Shown here: in pieces, positions 25,301 through 37,729 of the stretch
Position numbering within the stretch: position 1 is the stretch's first letter
How the letters are laid out: each line of letters begins with the position of its first letter
Assembly (NCBI GenBank): GCA_039720395.1
Contig: CM077833.1
Location: forward strand, 18,785,133 to 18,849,132
Source of the DNA: Liquidambar formosana
Lineage: Eukaryota; Streptophyta; Magnoliopsida; Saxifragales; Altingiaceae
DNA: 64,000 bases
Direction of reading: 5' to 3'
Notes under the pieces: generated by a model
Database searches by the model: none
Seen by the model: only the letters and a program-made list of their open reading frames with translations
Told to the model about the DNA's origin: nothing
Program-made: the position numbers and the translations under genes

Positions 25301-26200
25301 TCTCAAGAAAGAAAAGGTAGTGTTTCAAAATGCTAACAACTAACCATAGTGATATTCCAATGGCCAGAAGGAAAAAAAAAAGGCTTCTGTAATTTGGCCG
25401 GTTTGCTTGGCGGGGGTGGTTGCTCCCAATATCAGGACATTTTTAAATAGATTAAGAGAACCCAATTTTGTGTTAAGACTCACAATAGAAACCAGATGAC
25501 TCTGTCTGATCTATTCTATTTCCTGTTTACAATGTGTTGCATTTTAATGTGGTCTTATGAACTTGCTTCCCAGTTCATTGGAACCATCATTGCTGGGACA
25601 ATCAATCTCGGTGTGGCATGGTGGCTTTTGGACTCTATTGAATACATATGCCATAAGGATCGCCTTCCATCAAATAGCCCTTGGACATGCCCCAACGACA
25701 GAGTCTTCTTTGACGCGTCCGTTATCTGGGGTTTGGTTGGACCCAGGCGTATTTTTGGGCATGATGGAGAATACCCAGCACTCAACTGGTTCTTCCTGGG
25801 AGGAGTGTTGGGCCCAATTGTGGTATGGCTATGCCACAAGGCATTCCCCAGTCAAACTTGGATTCCCCTCATTAACCTTCCAGTACTCCTCGGAGCAACT
25901 GCTTATATGCCACCGGCAACAGCATTGAATTATAATTCTTGGATTCTGGTTGGAACGATATTCAACTTTTTTGTCTTCAGATATAGGAAGAAATGGTGGC
26001 AGAAGTATAACTACGTTCTTTCAGCAGCTCTGGATGCTGGGGTTGCTTTCATGGCGGTTTTGCTTTACTTCAGTCTAAACATGGAGAATAGAAGCTTGCA
26101 CTGGTGGGGTTCTAGCCCCGATCATGACCCCGAGCATTGTGATTTATCAACTTGTCCCACCGCCAAAGGTGTATTCGTGGAGGGTTGCCCAGTCTTTTGA
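19368..26200 (+). CDS. OPT7-like: oligopeptide transporter A (OPT family, OPT7-like), six exons
   Basis: Polytopic membrane transporter of the plant OPT family, which moves small peptides, glutathione or metal chelates across membranes with protons. Exons: 19368-19880, 20335-20432, 23691-24284, 24577-24829, 24989-25171, 25574-26200; all introns are GT-AG, giving about 755 residues. Visible family landmarks are an acidic N-terminus with [19 protein letters not shown], the NPG motif in [14 protein letters not shown] (about residues 114-116), [35 protein letters not shown], and the KIPPR motif (residues 537-541) just before intron 5. Many hydrophobic segments match a 14-16 helix topology. Relative to its tandem partner it has about ten extra charged residues ([11 protein letters not shown]) at the start of exon 3. 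Intron 2 is expanded to 3.3 kb. The OPT7 assignment is from memory of the Arabidopsis family and the substrate is inferred only. Confidence 0.93.
20433..23690. other. 3.3-kb intron 2 of OPT gene A
   Basis: The same intron is 818 bp in OPT gene B, so it has grown or shrunk since duplication. It holds a TA microsatellite (about 20707-20729), a G-run near 21105, T-runs and a SINE-like insertion at about 22870-22993. Open frames inside it are composition artefacts. Confidence 0.75.
22870..22993 (+). mobile_element. short SINE-like element in OPT A intron 2
   Basis: GCCTTGTGGTCTAAGGGC resembles a pol III A box and ACTTCGAGTCTC a B box about 45 bp later. The unit ends in TTATCC followed by a run of A (22979-22993). 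The TATCC-A(n) end matches that of the SINE at 14180-14427. Confidence 0.55.
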
Positions 26201-27352
26201 TTGTCATAATCCTCATATATTTCTCATCTTAGTTTCCATTTGATAGTTGATGCTTCTGAAGGTTTTGGTACAGAATAGAACTAGAACAGAATGGTTTCCA
26301 CAGAAAAAAAAGAAAAAAAAAAAAAAAAAAACTGGGCTAGACAATTGCAGAAAGCTATTTCATATAGTTTTCTTGTATTCCTACTTAATTGTGAATAATT
26401 GTTTGATTTTCATGTCTGGTTTATATGCTAGAAGTTTGCTCTATGTAATGAAGATTAAAGCATAATTTCATATACTGTTTGTGCAATCCAAACAACTTTT
26501 CTTTTTATTGGATTCCCTTATAATATTTTGTATAATGTAAATTAATCTTGATTAACGCGAGTGGAATAAGGTGAGCATGGTTGTAAACAAGCCAGGTTGA
26601 ATTGAGTAGCGAATTTGGCTCAATAAACTAATGAGTTTAAGGATGAGATTGAGCTTGGCTTGCATTTCCCATGAAAGATCTCGAGTAGGCCTCTCATTGA
26701 CTTGATCCCGAACTAAGCTTGAGTTTGGTTATTTTACATGTTAATAAGCCTTATCGAGTCAAGTGGGATTTTACTTGACCTTTGTCTCAATAAATTATCA
26801 ATATTTAAAAAAATTGGAGCTCAACACGTTTCTATTATGGAGAAGTTCCTTATTGAACTGATTTCGAGTCACGCCTGAGTACGTAGCTTGGACTCTGGTT
26901 TCTTTCTTAATTGATGTGCTTTCTTAATTCCCTCTAGATATGTTTGCGCATTCTCTCTCTTTTTAATTGTCTTTTTGCTTCAATTTTTTGTTGAATCTCT
27001 TTTTTTTTTTCTTTTTTTTTTGTACAACCGATAAGAACTTCCATTACCCCGAAACCGACCTTAATATCAATAAATAAGTATCAATGGCTTTTCTATGATA
27101 TTAAACCCGATATCAATCACTTAATATATGAGACAATTGCCATTAGGCTACAATGCCATTGGCGTATGATTTGTTTTCTCATAATTATAATTAGCAGTTG
27201 TTAGTAGAGGTAATTAACTTCATAATTTCAGAGATTATTATTATTTTTTCCTTCTTATTTTGATGAGGAAATTTTTTGTGTTTTTCAATTTTTGGGGAGG
27301 GGAGGTGGGATGATATATAGTTTTTAAATTTCAATCCATCCGTATGAAGTTA
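26201..27352. other. 3' flank of OPT A and spacer
   Basis: Contains the probable 3' untranslated region with an A-run at about 26305-26330, and a segment (about 26570-26890) rich in AGCTTGAGTTTGG-type words that looks like an old dispersed repeat. No gene. Confidence 0.5.
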
Positions 27353-27912
27353 GGCCCTGTTTGGGAAAACTGTAACTTTTGCTTTTAGACAAAAGCATAA
27401 GAGAATCAGAAGTTACGAGAAGCAGAAGAGAATCAGTCTCTGTTTGGAAACTGTATTTCAAAAGTGCTGTTAGAGTTGAAAGTGATTTTTTATCTGTTTA
27501 GGAAGAACATTTGCTGAAGTTGTTATAACCTTAAATTGATTCAACTGTCCCTTATAATAAATGATTTTTTTTTTCCTATTTTTTATTTGCTCTATTTGGT
27601 ATTAGTAATGATTTTTTTTTATTTATATTTTTAATATTAATGATTGGGGGTATCCTAAGCCACACTCTTATTAAAATTTGAGCTCAAACTACTCCCCTAA
27701 CAACGTAGGTGAGACGTCACATAACCACACAAGTAACAAGATTGGCAATGAGTCAAAACGATAACCTTTAAAAAACACACACAAGAGTACTTGACCTCTC
27801 AACCAACCCCACAAAGATGTATTACTAGGGATTTTGCTTACGTTTGTTTGTCTGTTTGTAGGTTTTTTTTTTTTAAGGAAAAAAAAAAAAAAAGGAGAGC
27901 ATGAATCGATAC

Positions 27913-27954
<42 letters not shown>

Positions 27955-27997
27955 GTGTGTATACACACACCACACACACACACATATATATATATAC

Positions 27998-28049
<52 letters not shown>

Positions 28050-28071
28050 ATATATATATATATATATATAT

Positions 28072-28142
<71 letters not shown>

Positions 28143-28656
28143 TATTTATTTTTTTTATTTTTTTTTTATTTTTTGAAATTTTATCACAAATCCAAATTTT
28201 ATGGAATCAATTTTTAAAAAAATTTCAACAAGTATAAATCAATGTATATATGAAAGGAGAAAAAAAAAAGATTTGAAGTTTAAATTAGTATCCTACGGAT
28301 CTAAGTTGATTAAAGTTACTAACATATTGATGCTGGCAAGAAAGAGGAGTACAGCCACAAGAGAGAAAAGGAGTTGGGTTTAAGGTAGCTATTATCGTTT
28401 TGTTAAATGATATGGGTGGAAAAAATTGTTTTCATACTCAACTACTAAAGGTAGTTTTGGAAATATGAAAAGTTATTAAAATCCTCTGCAAAAGCTGACA
28501 CCAGCTTCTGATCAGAAGTTGGAGACAGTCTTTTTATTATAAAATCACTTTTTGAGTTTAGAAGTGATTATGATTTAGGTTGCCAAACAGGACCAAAAGT
28601 GATTTTAGGCTTCAAAAGTGATTTTGGACTATCTAAAAGTTTACCCGAACAGGGCC
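27353..28656. mobile_element. Tourist/PIF-Harbinger-like non-autonomous element carrying a large microsatellite
   Basis: Ends are GGCCCTGTTTGGGAAAACT and the inverted GGCCCTGTTCGGGTAAACT. They are flanked by TTA on both sides (27350-27352 and 28657-28659), the 3-bp duplication typical of PIF/Harbinger elements. A second, inner inverted pair (CTGTTTGGAAACTG near 27442 and the complement of CTGTTTGGCAACC near 28590) suggests a nested or rearranged structure. No transposase. Confidence 0.65.
27911..28145. repeat. compound (TA/TG/CA)n palindromic microsatellite
   Basis: Blocks of TA, TG, TA, CA, TA, TG, TA, CA and TA follow one another, so TG blocks pair with CA blocks as large inverted repeats. 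Open frames reading CVCVCV or YIYIYI are pure artefacts of it. Inside the Tourist-like element at 27353-28656. Confidence 0.95.
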
Positions 28657-28956
28657 TTACATGCATTATAAAAAATCGACTCTTTTTTAGAAAGAGATTC
28701 AAATCCTAGCTCATACATATGAAGTTAATTACCATATATTCGGTATGTATAATTCGGTTTATATCTCAACCTTTCAAATATCATCCCACTAACCTCGATT
28801 GTATATCTTTATTTCCATATTTTAATGATTCTTTTTTCCTTTTCTGGAATAGTAGGTTTATAATTTTATTTTTTAAAAAATAAATAAAAATTAACAAATA
28901 TACTAATGCCATGTCACTATAAGAATGGAACCATAATTCTCCTTGAATTTTTTTGG

Positions 28957-30080
28957 GGAAATTAGTCAAAAGTCTAATTCTCAGGTTTTATAAAGTGATA
29001 AGTCCTATCAAAACTCCTTTAAAGTCAGAAGTCCATTTAAGTCCCCAACCAAATGGTAACGTTGGGCAACTTATTGGTTTGTTATATTCTACAAATGCCA
29101 ACATTGTCCTTTCACTTGATATGGTATTCTAACAAACTATTGACGTTTAAAATTAAACAAGATTCTCCTTGAATTTTTTCTCCACGATTTCTGCGGCATT
29201 CAATCTTTATACCCATATTTATCTCCATCCACATCGGTTTGAAAAATTAACATTTAACAAGATTCTTTATGCGAATCTTCCCCATGATTTTTGCGGAAAT
29301 CATAGGGATTCCCATGTTTATCTCTTTCAAGATCGATGACAAAATGACTTATATTGCTTTCCATTAATATTAATCCAATAGTATATCAATCAAATTCGCA
29401 AATTTGTACATTGATCTAAATCCCCAAAATAGTTACAACAAGCTTTGCGGTGATTTAACATCCCTTAAAATAGTTACAATAAGGTCATGCATTGGTTGGA
29501 ACCCCCAAAATGAGCCTCATGTAACTAATTACAAAATTGTATTAAAATAGTTATAACTATGAAAGAATTATTACCAATTTAACATATAACATTTCATAAA
29601 GTTTATGTAACTATTTTTGTGCCGAAAAAATTCTCAGTTATGTAATTGTTATCAAAATAGAAAACAATTACATGTAATTGTTACTGAAATAGTTATATCA
29701 TTTTTCATTCATGTAACTGGCTTTTAACCCAGAGAATATCTTCATGTAACTGCTCATAATTTTTGGAGATATTATAACCCAAATTAATTGTCTCCTTAAT
29801 TTATGCTCACAATTTTTAGAAAATTTTGAAGACATTATAACCCAAATTAATTGTCTCGTTTATGCTCACTATTTTTAGAGATATTATAACCAAGATTCTC
29901 TCCTTAATTAATGAGATATTAATAAGTCAAAGACAATTTAGGTAGTATACATGTTTCTTTGTAAGTACTACAAGGGCATTTTTGTCACACGAATATTTGG
30001 TGAAATTCATGCTGTATAAATTTTTTTTTTAAACTTTTGACTATACAAATCCCATTTTAAGGACTTGTGATCAAATCTCC
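28957..30080. mobile_element. possible degraded MULE-like element
   Basis: The left end GGAAATTAGTCAAAAGTC and the complement of the right end, GGAGATTTGATCACAAGTCC, resemble each other over some 50 bp with many mismatches. The interior has a cluster of ATGTAACT/AGTTACAT motifs (about 29410-29755), as at 18170-18510. No convincing target duplication and no transposase. Confidence 0.35.
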
Positions 30081-31472
30081 TCTTTTTTTTGTTTTTTTTT
30101 TGTTTTTCCTTAGTTGACGTGCTTTCTTGATTCTCTAGCATTGTCCTGATCTTTTCTTCAATGTTTTGCATTGATCTATTTTCTCCATATTTCCAAGGGT
30201 GGCATTATTGCCTGAGACAAAATGGATGCTCCTACGGTTGTTAAAAGAAATAATATGTTGTAGTGACTATTCTGCCCTTTCAAGTCAAAATGATGTCTTC
30301 GGCCCTCTCTCTCTCTCTCTCTCTTTGCTGAGGTGACTTGTTACCTCACACCTAATCAACGCTTCAACCATTGCCAGAACAAAAGGAAACCCAAAAAAAG
30401 CACATCAACAACTTTCTCTCTCCCCACACGAAACCTGAAAACCATTACCACCATCCCATAACCACTTCTGCAACTCTCGCTCTCTCTCCATCGCACCACG
30501 ACCACCATCCCCAACTCTCTCCTTTTTTTGGTGAGATGAAGCTAGAGCTTTAAAATAAAAAATAAAAAATAACCTAATATAACAATGGATTGAAAGAACC
30601 TGATAAAATAGGCTTCAAGAGAGGACATGAAGGCTATAGATATTAAATAGAAATAGAAATGCCAGCATATACCAAAAAAAAAAAAAAAAAAAAATCAAAC
30701 GATTTGGGGTGAGGCGAGAAATTTCCGGCTGCGTAGAGAAAGCCAGAGACGGGTGGGGAGAAAGAAATATGAGACAAAAAGAGAAAAGAGAAGGGAGAGC
30801 ATGGTGCCATTCACCGAAAACAACCACCAGCCCACCACTAGCTGCTCAAAATATATAGATGGAGAAACAGAAAAAAGAAAAAAAGAATAGAGGGAGAAAG
30901 TTTCACAAAATGGTGAGAGAACAAAGAAAAGAGGACGAAACATTTTGCTTGATGCTTCCAACATTGATGAAGGCGGGGAATGGAGCCAAACGGAGAAATA
31001 AGGCGAAAGGATCAAGGTTGGTACAGTACAAAAATCCTTTTAGCATGTCTTTTTGACTTGCCAAAGGTCAAATCGTCAGTCTATCATGTGAGAATTTAAG
31101 GGCCGTGGAAGCATCGTTTTAAACTCTGGCAATATCGCTGCCCTATTTCCAATACTAGCTACTATATTTAAAAGGTAATTTCATAAAATCACAGCCTTAT
31201 TAATTTTTTCCCCTCTTATTATTTATTTTTAAAAACGTGGCATTTTAGTAAAGTTAAACCCAAGTGGAAAGAGACGCGTAAAACTTCTCAAAAAATAAAC
31301 CCAAACGTAACAGATCGCTGCAATCTCTCTCTGCCTCTCTCTCTCCACATAAAGGCACTCCCCCTAATGCAAGTCTACAACAACAACAACGACTACACCA
31401 AGAAGAAAAACTTGCTGTGACCAAGCAAAAACCCCAAAGCCCCCCCCCCCCCCTCTCTCTCTCTCTGCCCCA
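30081..31472 (+). promoter_or_regulatory. upstream region and leader of OPT gene B
   Basis: Spacer with a TC microsatellite (about 30304-30328), an A-run (about 30675-30694) and a pyrimidine-rich leader with CT and C runs just before the ATG at 31473. No other gene supported. Confidence 0.45.
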
Positions 31473-34400
31473 ATGGAATCTCTTGAAATAGAGACCAAAG
31501 AAGAACGGGTGGACGAGAACGAAATATCTCCGATCGAAGAAGTTCGTCTGACAGTGCCGAACGAAGACGACCCTTCCCTCCCCGTATGGACTTTTCGCAT
31601 GTGGTTTTTGGGTCTGACATCATGTGGTCTACTCTCTTTCCTCAACACCTTCTTCTCCTACCGGACCGAGCCTCTCCTCATCTCGATGATATCCGTTCAG
31701 GTGGCGACGCTGCCGATTGGGCGGTTCATGGCGGACGTTCTGCCCACGACGAAGTTCCGGTTGCTGGGTTTTGGATCCAGGGAGTTCTCGTTGAATCCGG
31801 GTCCGTTTAACATAAAAGAGCATGTGCTGATTTCTATATTTGCCAATGCTGGATCAGCGTTTGGGAATGGAGATGCTTATGCCGTCGGCATTGTTGATAT
31901 AATTAGGGCCTTTTATCATAGGAAGATCTCCTTCTTGGCTAGTTGGATTCTTGTCATCACAACACAGGTCCTCTCTCTCTCTCTCTCTAAAACATGTATA
32001 CATATATATATATAGATGAACTGTGAATGTGGCAGATTTGATCATGTATAGGATATCTTGTATGATCACGGTGTAAATATGTGCGTATGATTCATAAAAA
32101 ACTATGATCGTTCAGGACAATTTGAAATATCCCACACTTGATCCGTGGATGTATAGTTTGTAGCTATGTATACGTGGATGATGGGTGTAGTGTATCGTGC
32201 TAACATGCGCGTGTGGAGCAGGTTCTAGGGTATGGATGGGCTGGGATTCTGAGGAAGTACGTGGTGGATCCGGCGCAGATGTGGTGGCCCAGCAGTCTCG
32301 TTCAAGTCTCTCTCTTCGGGTAACCTTGTTAGAAACCTCTTGCTGATACACTGCCATGCCATTTTATTTGTGTTGTTTAGGACCCTTTCTTTCCTCAATG
32401 TGGACTCCAAATGTCTCAATAACGCCCAAAATCAATTCACACCTAGCGTGCCTACAAGTGGTGGCATAGAATTCCCCCCCTTTTTTTTTTCTTTTAATCT
32501 CAAACAGAGACACGTACAGATAACTGAAAATGTCTTTTGCAAAAAAGGGTATTACCGAAACAAACATACACCCTTTCCTTGCACGTACTCGCCATTCGAT
32601 CCCAATAAAATTCTCCCTTTTTCAAAAAAGATAATGATCCTCCCACTCAAAACCCACTGCAACTGTGCTTGATTATTTAGGTCTCTCACTCCTTTATCTA
32701 TTTATACCTTTTTCACGAGCAATATGTCAACGTAAGCATGATATTGTATAAGTTATATCACGAGTCAATAAAAATTGAATCAAGTGGGATTATCAATATG
32801 TATTCTTACTGTGCTCAACTCTCATTGGCTCATGATATTATTGGTGTTGTGTTATTAAGTTTTATCATTTTCCTTTTTCACATGGTCCTCACATGGCAAT
32901 ACCCAATGTCAAGTCAAATTCAAATCTATTGACCTACTATCCTATAACTTATCGCTGAAGGAGAATTAGGATGTTGTATAAATGAGACTTTCCATTTGAC
33001 CCACTATCTTTTGTCTTTTGTTTTTTGTTTTTTTTTCCATTTTTGGCCAATTGATTGGTCCACTAACCATGTCTAACCACTGATGTGGCTTAGGAATGAA
33101 AAAGAAATTTAACCTCCTTTTCATTGAAAATTTTCAGGGCTATGCACGAGAAAGACAACAAGCGTATGTCGCGAGGGAAATTCTTCTTGATTGCACTCAT
33201 CTGCAGCTTCTCCTGGTACATCTTCCCAGGCTACCTCTTCACCACCTTGTCTACTATTTCCTGGGTCTGCTGGGCCTTTCCCAAGTCCGTGACGGCCCAG
33301 CAGATTGGGTCAGGCATGGATGGGCTCGGCATTGGGTCCATCACCCTAGACTGGTCCGTCGTAGCCTCATACCTCGGCAGCCCTCTCATCACCCCTTTCT
33401 TTGCCATTGCCAATGTCCTCGCAGGCTATGTTGTAACATTGTATGTGATTCTCCCAATTGCCTACTGGAGAACAAACCTGTACCACGCCAAGAATTTCCC
33501 TATCATTTCCTCACATTTGTACGGCGCCAATGGACAGACGTATAATGTATCGGCAATCGTGAATGACAAGTTCGAGATAGACATGCCTGCGTATGAGCAG
33601 CAGGGTCGCATAAACTTGAGCGTCTTCTTCTCCCTTACATACGGCATTGGCTTTGCTGCCATCATATCTACTCTCACGCATGTGGCTTTCTTCAATGGAA
33701 GGTAACTAAATACGCGTAGAATTTTCATTTTTGCAAAGCATTCGATTCGAAATCAAAGCGTTTTCATATTTTTGAACAAATGATATAATCCGTATATGTT
33801 TGAACAAAATAAATAAATGACTGTGTTGGAAACAGGGAGATATATAGGCAATTCCGAGCTTCGAGGTTAATGAAGGAAGATATTCACACGAGATTGATGA
33901 GGAAGTACAAGGACATACCCAACTGGTGGTTTTACATCATGCTTGTACTGTCATTAATTCTCTCCCTCGCGCTTTGCATATTCATGAACGACCAGGTCCA
34001 ACTGCCATGGTGGGGTCTCCTCTTTGCGGCTGCCCTTGCCCTAGTTTTCACCCTTCCTATCAGCATCATAACTGCCACCACAAATCAGGTAAACGATGTT
34101 CACCTCCAGGCTCCAGCCCAACCCATTTTTTCTCATATAGAATTTATTTCTGCAAGATAATTATGAGCTTAATTATCCTGCCATACAGAATTCTATGGTT
34201 TCAAAGTAGCAAAAAATATCTTAAACCAAGAGGCACATTATTTCTAGATAATCTAATTTATGACTTAATTTTATATTTATTTATTCATTTTTTTAGTGAT
34301 TAACTTTTTAAAGTATAAAATCTATAGACCATGTAAATGAATTTGAAGTCATCTATGATGTTGTCCTAATTAGCATCCTGTTTTCCTTCCGTTGTGACTA

Positions 34401-36049
34401 CCAGACGCCAGGACTAAACGTGATCACAGAGTACATCATGGGTTACATATTACCAGGAAGACCAATAGCCAATGTCTGCTTCAAAACCTATGGGTATATA
34501 AGCATGGCACAGGCCGTCTCTTTCCTCAACGATTTCAAGCTTGGGCACTACATGAAGATTCCACCGAGATCAATGTTTGTGGTTCAGGTACTGTCTTCAT
34601 AACAAGGCACTTTCAATCTTATCATCAACAATTTAAATCAGATATAATCCTATCTGTATGATACTACAAAATTTCTTTCAAACGGGTAAGAACAAGATTA
34701 ATGGGTAGGAAGGATCACCTTGGAGTTAAATCAGCAATATGATGTGTTGGAGATGAGTGTGAATATTCCACACAAGCAATAGCCCCATCATACTCACTGA
34801 GAAAGCTTAAGCCCATTGGCGGTGAGCCCATTGATTGTATATTAAGATATTTCCTTTCCTTCTTCTATGTGGGATCATTATCCATACTTGAACCTTGACA
34901 AATCTTCTCTACGTACCAACCACATATGCTTCAACTCCACCTCAAGTCTGATCCATTATTATTCTCCATTAGTATTTAACCCAACTCCTCTGCCGAGTGC
35001 ACCGCATTCTCGAGCCCAATCTTTATCCACACTTCACCACACTGATAAGAGTCTGCTCTTCATGAGTCATCGTATTCCTCTGCATCATGAACCTGAAAAC
35101 AAAGGTTCACATGTTTTTTGGATGGGGGTTGTTCTTTATGCTTTGTACTGTTTATTTCTTTGGTTATTTGTTGGGGGAATTGAAAATGTCTGATATCTAT
35201 GGAGTAAAATGTTTTTGCTTACCAAAGAAAAAAACAGAGGCAACACAAAGATCTAGTGTGTGAATTTAATGCAACACAGATTCACTTCAAGTGGCCCCAC
35301 TTAGGCACCAATACACAAATTCATGACCCAGATGATTCTCTGTGTAAGTTTATTATATTCCTTACAAACGCTATATATATTCAAAAATCTAATTCTTTCT
35401 TGGATGATTTTGTACTTGCAAATCCACAAAAAAGTGCATAGGAACAATCATAGCCGGAACAGTGAACATTGCAGTGGCGTGGTGGCTGCTGACGTCTATT
35501 GAGAACATATGCGAGGATCAACTGCTCCCTCCCAACAGTCCATGGACATGCCCCAGCGACCGCGTCTTCTACGATGCATCTGTCATCTGGGGTTTGGTTG
35601 GACCTAAACGGATCTTTGGTCCTCTTGGAAACTATCCAGCACTCAACTGGTTCTTCCTTGGAGGTGCATTGGGGCCTCTTCTCGTATGGTTGATGCAAAA
35701 AGCATTCCCCAATCAGAAATGGATCTCACTCATTAACCTTCCAGTACTTCTTGGAGCAACAGCTGCAATGCCACCAGCTACAACTCTAAACTTCACTTCA
35801 TGGATCTTTGTTGGAATAGTATTCAATTACTTTGTTTTCCAATACAGGAAAAATTGGTGGCAGAGGTACAATTACGTTCTTTCGGCAGCCTTGGATGCAG
35901 GGTTGGCATTCATGGGGGTGCTTCTGTACTTCGCACTGGGGATGGAGGGAAAAAGTTTAACATGGTGGGGTGGTAATGGTGAGCACTGTGATCTCGCTTC
36001 CTGCCCAACCGCCAAAGGTATAGTCGTTGATGGGTGTCCTTTGCATTAA
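31473..36049 (+). CDS. OPT7-like: oligopeptide transporter B (OPT family, OPT7-like), six exons
   Basis: Tandem paralogue of the upstream OPT gene, same strand and exon plan. Exons: 31473-31967, 32222-32319, 33138-33701, 33836-34088, 34405-34587, 35435-36049, about 735 residues. Exons 2, 4 and 5 are identical in length to those of gene A (98, 253 and 183 bp). Landmarks: [20 protein letters not shown] near the N-terminus, the NPG motif at residues 108-110, [41 protein letters not shown] at the end of exon 4, KIPPR at residues 521-525, and a cysteine-containing C-terminus ([12 protein letters not shown], ending GCPLH). The exon 6 acceptor is taken at 35434, giving C-I-G-T-I-I-A-G-T after the phase-0 Q. 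Intron 5 (847 bp) carries a retroposon-like insertion. The family function is well established; the substrate is not visible. Confidence 0.93.
34740..35240 (+). repeat. probable retroposon insertion in OPT B intron 5
   Basis: This intron is 847 bp here and 402 bp in gene A. The extra sequence has a GC-richer body and ends in GTAAAATGTTTTTGCTTACC followed by A-rich sequence, the look of a SINE-type 3' end. The 5' boundary is uncertain. Confidence 0.4.
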
Positions 36050-36225
36050 TTCTCATTTCAGTTACTCCTACACACAAGTTTGACTAGCTATTTAGGCTCC
36101 TTCAATTTACTAAATGGGAGAAGGATTAGTTATGAAAAAAAAATTCCGTACAGATTTGTAAATGAAAACATCTATTCATGGTCTCTCTGGTTTTCCCTAA
36201 AGATTTGTGTATGAAAGCACCTATT

Positions 36226-36228
<3 letters not shown>

Positions 36229-36266
<38 letters not shown>
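36229..36266. repeat. (TC)n microsatellite 3' of OPT B
   Basis: About 19 TC units roughly 180 bp after the OPT B stop codon, possibly inside its 3' untranslated region. Confidence 0.95.
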
Positions 36267-36269
<3 letters not shown>

Positions 36270-36560
36270 ATCATTTCAATCAGAAGATAAAAACAGATTC
36301 AATTTCGAATGACCCAGATGTTCTCAATTGCCAAATTTGTTTACACTTATGCTGCCCAAACCAAATCAAAAAGAAAAAAAAATTAGTAGCAAGCTGGAAG
36401 TTGTGAAATGGCAGGCATCTTTTGGGCACATATGGACTACCTTCACATTCAGCCCAAGAACGTTTCTTTTAAGCTTTCTTTTCTGCACAAAAATTATGGA
36501 GGTGGATTTATTCTAAATGTAGTAAATACACGTTCATCCTTCAATGTCACAATACAGAGT

Positions 36561-37113
36561 TTTTTTTTTTTTTTTTTTTTGATAACGATCTGGAATAAAT
36601 GAAAGTCAAAAATTGGAATCAACCAAAAATTGATCCCTAATACAATCCGGTACCTCTTCAATCCAAACACAAAAATCTTCAATAAGCCTAGCATGACGTG
36701 CAAGACCATGTGCCACCATATTGCCTTCCCGCCGAATATGAGAAAAAGACACCTCAGTGAAAAATTGAGCCGCATCGCTTAAAATATCATCAGTGATGAG
36801 TCCCAACGGAGTCAACAACTCCTCAGCTGCAAGGATTGTGTTAGTCACCTCTAAACTAACCCCTTCCACTTCGACGGAGTGTAAGCCCAAGTCATGCGCC
36901 AATCCTATGGCAAAACGGATTTGCCATAGCCTCCACCAATGTTGCCGTAAAAGAACCAGCTAGAATTTTTTATGCCGCAGCAATGGCATGGCCCTCCCAG
37001 TCCCTGATCATAACTCCAAACCCCACAGCATGACGATCCGCAAAAATAGCTCCATCAACATTAATTTTGAAGATGCCAAATCGCGGCGGTTGCCATCTAA
37101 CAGAATGTCGGGG
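36561..37113 (-). mobile_element. 5'-truncated LINE (RNase H-like 3' end) with 14-bp target duplication
   Basis: TCACAATACAGAGT occurs at 36547-36560 and again at 37114-37127, bracketing the insert. A poly(T) run at the left end is the poly(A) tail of a minus-strand insert. The minus-strand translation has the RNase H-like C-terminal region of plant LINE reverse transcriptases: FKINVDGAIF, then VSFSHIRREGNMVAHGLARHA. A stop and a frame change between these parts show decay. Only the last ~550 bp were copied, the normal outcome of target-primed reverse transcription. It lies 0.5 kb downstream of OPT B. Confidence 0.92.
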
Positions 37114-37127
37114 TCACAATACAGAGT

Positions 37128-37729
37128 TAAATCTATCAAACAAATGAAATTGAGAACCGCTACCATCATCTGCTTTCATGGTGTTCAGACTTCAGATACA
37201 GCAGAACAAATAACCTTCACAATAGATATCAATTTCTAGTTGAAAGACAATATTCTATTCCGAATTGTGGCAGTCATAGAATATATGCTAGATATCATGA
37301 GGATCCTCCTTGTGTGTGAGTAGTCCAGTATTATTCTTTCGGGCTGCTCCAAGCTAGAAGGACATGAGCGTGCGTTGCTCACACACACATGATTTAACTC
37401 AAAATTCGAAATAACATGAGGATGAGGTTCCTCCTCACTGTCATTAGCTAACAAGTATTGTCCTAAAAAGAAATGGTGCATGAATTTGTGCAGTTGTATA
37501 TGTTTAAGTGTATCAGAACACGGAGGAAAATCGTCTAACTAGGATGCAAACCAAGAATTAAGGTTGCGTTTGGATTTGGGGTTCTTTTAGGAGGAATTTG
37601 GGTTCATAAAGGTATTTTAAATTTCGTGGATGTAATTCATCTTGATTGGGAAATCAAGGGTATAGGAGTGATTCAAAAGGCACCTTTAAATTCACCACGT
37701 CCCATCCCCAGCGGCCACCACTCACCACC
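37128..37729. other. spacer between LINE and hAT MITE
   Basis: No gene or bounded repeat recognised. Confidence 0.5.

Noticed and set aside
27689..28237. Six overlapping open frames reading CVCVCV, YIYIYI or HTHTHT
   Set aside because: They translate a TG/TA/CA microsatellite; no stop arises from dinucleotide repeats, so openness means nothing.
28948..30089. Target duplication for the possible MULE at 28957-30080
   Set aside because: Flanks are both T-rich but do not match over 8-10 bp.
36606..36902. 98-aa host gene
   Set aside because: Its content is the RNase H-like tail of a LINE bracketed by a target duplication.
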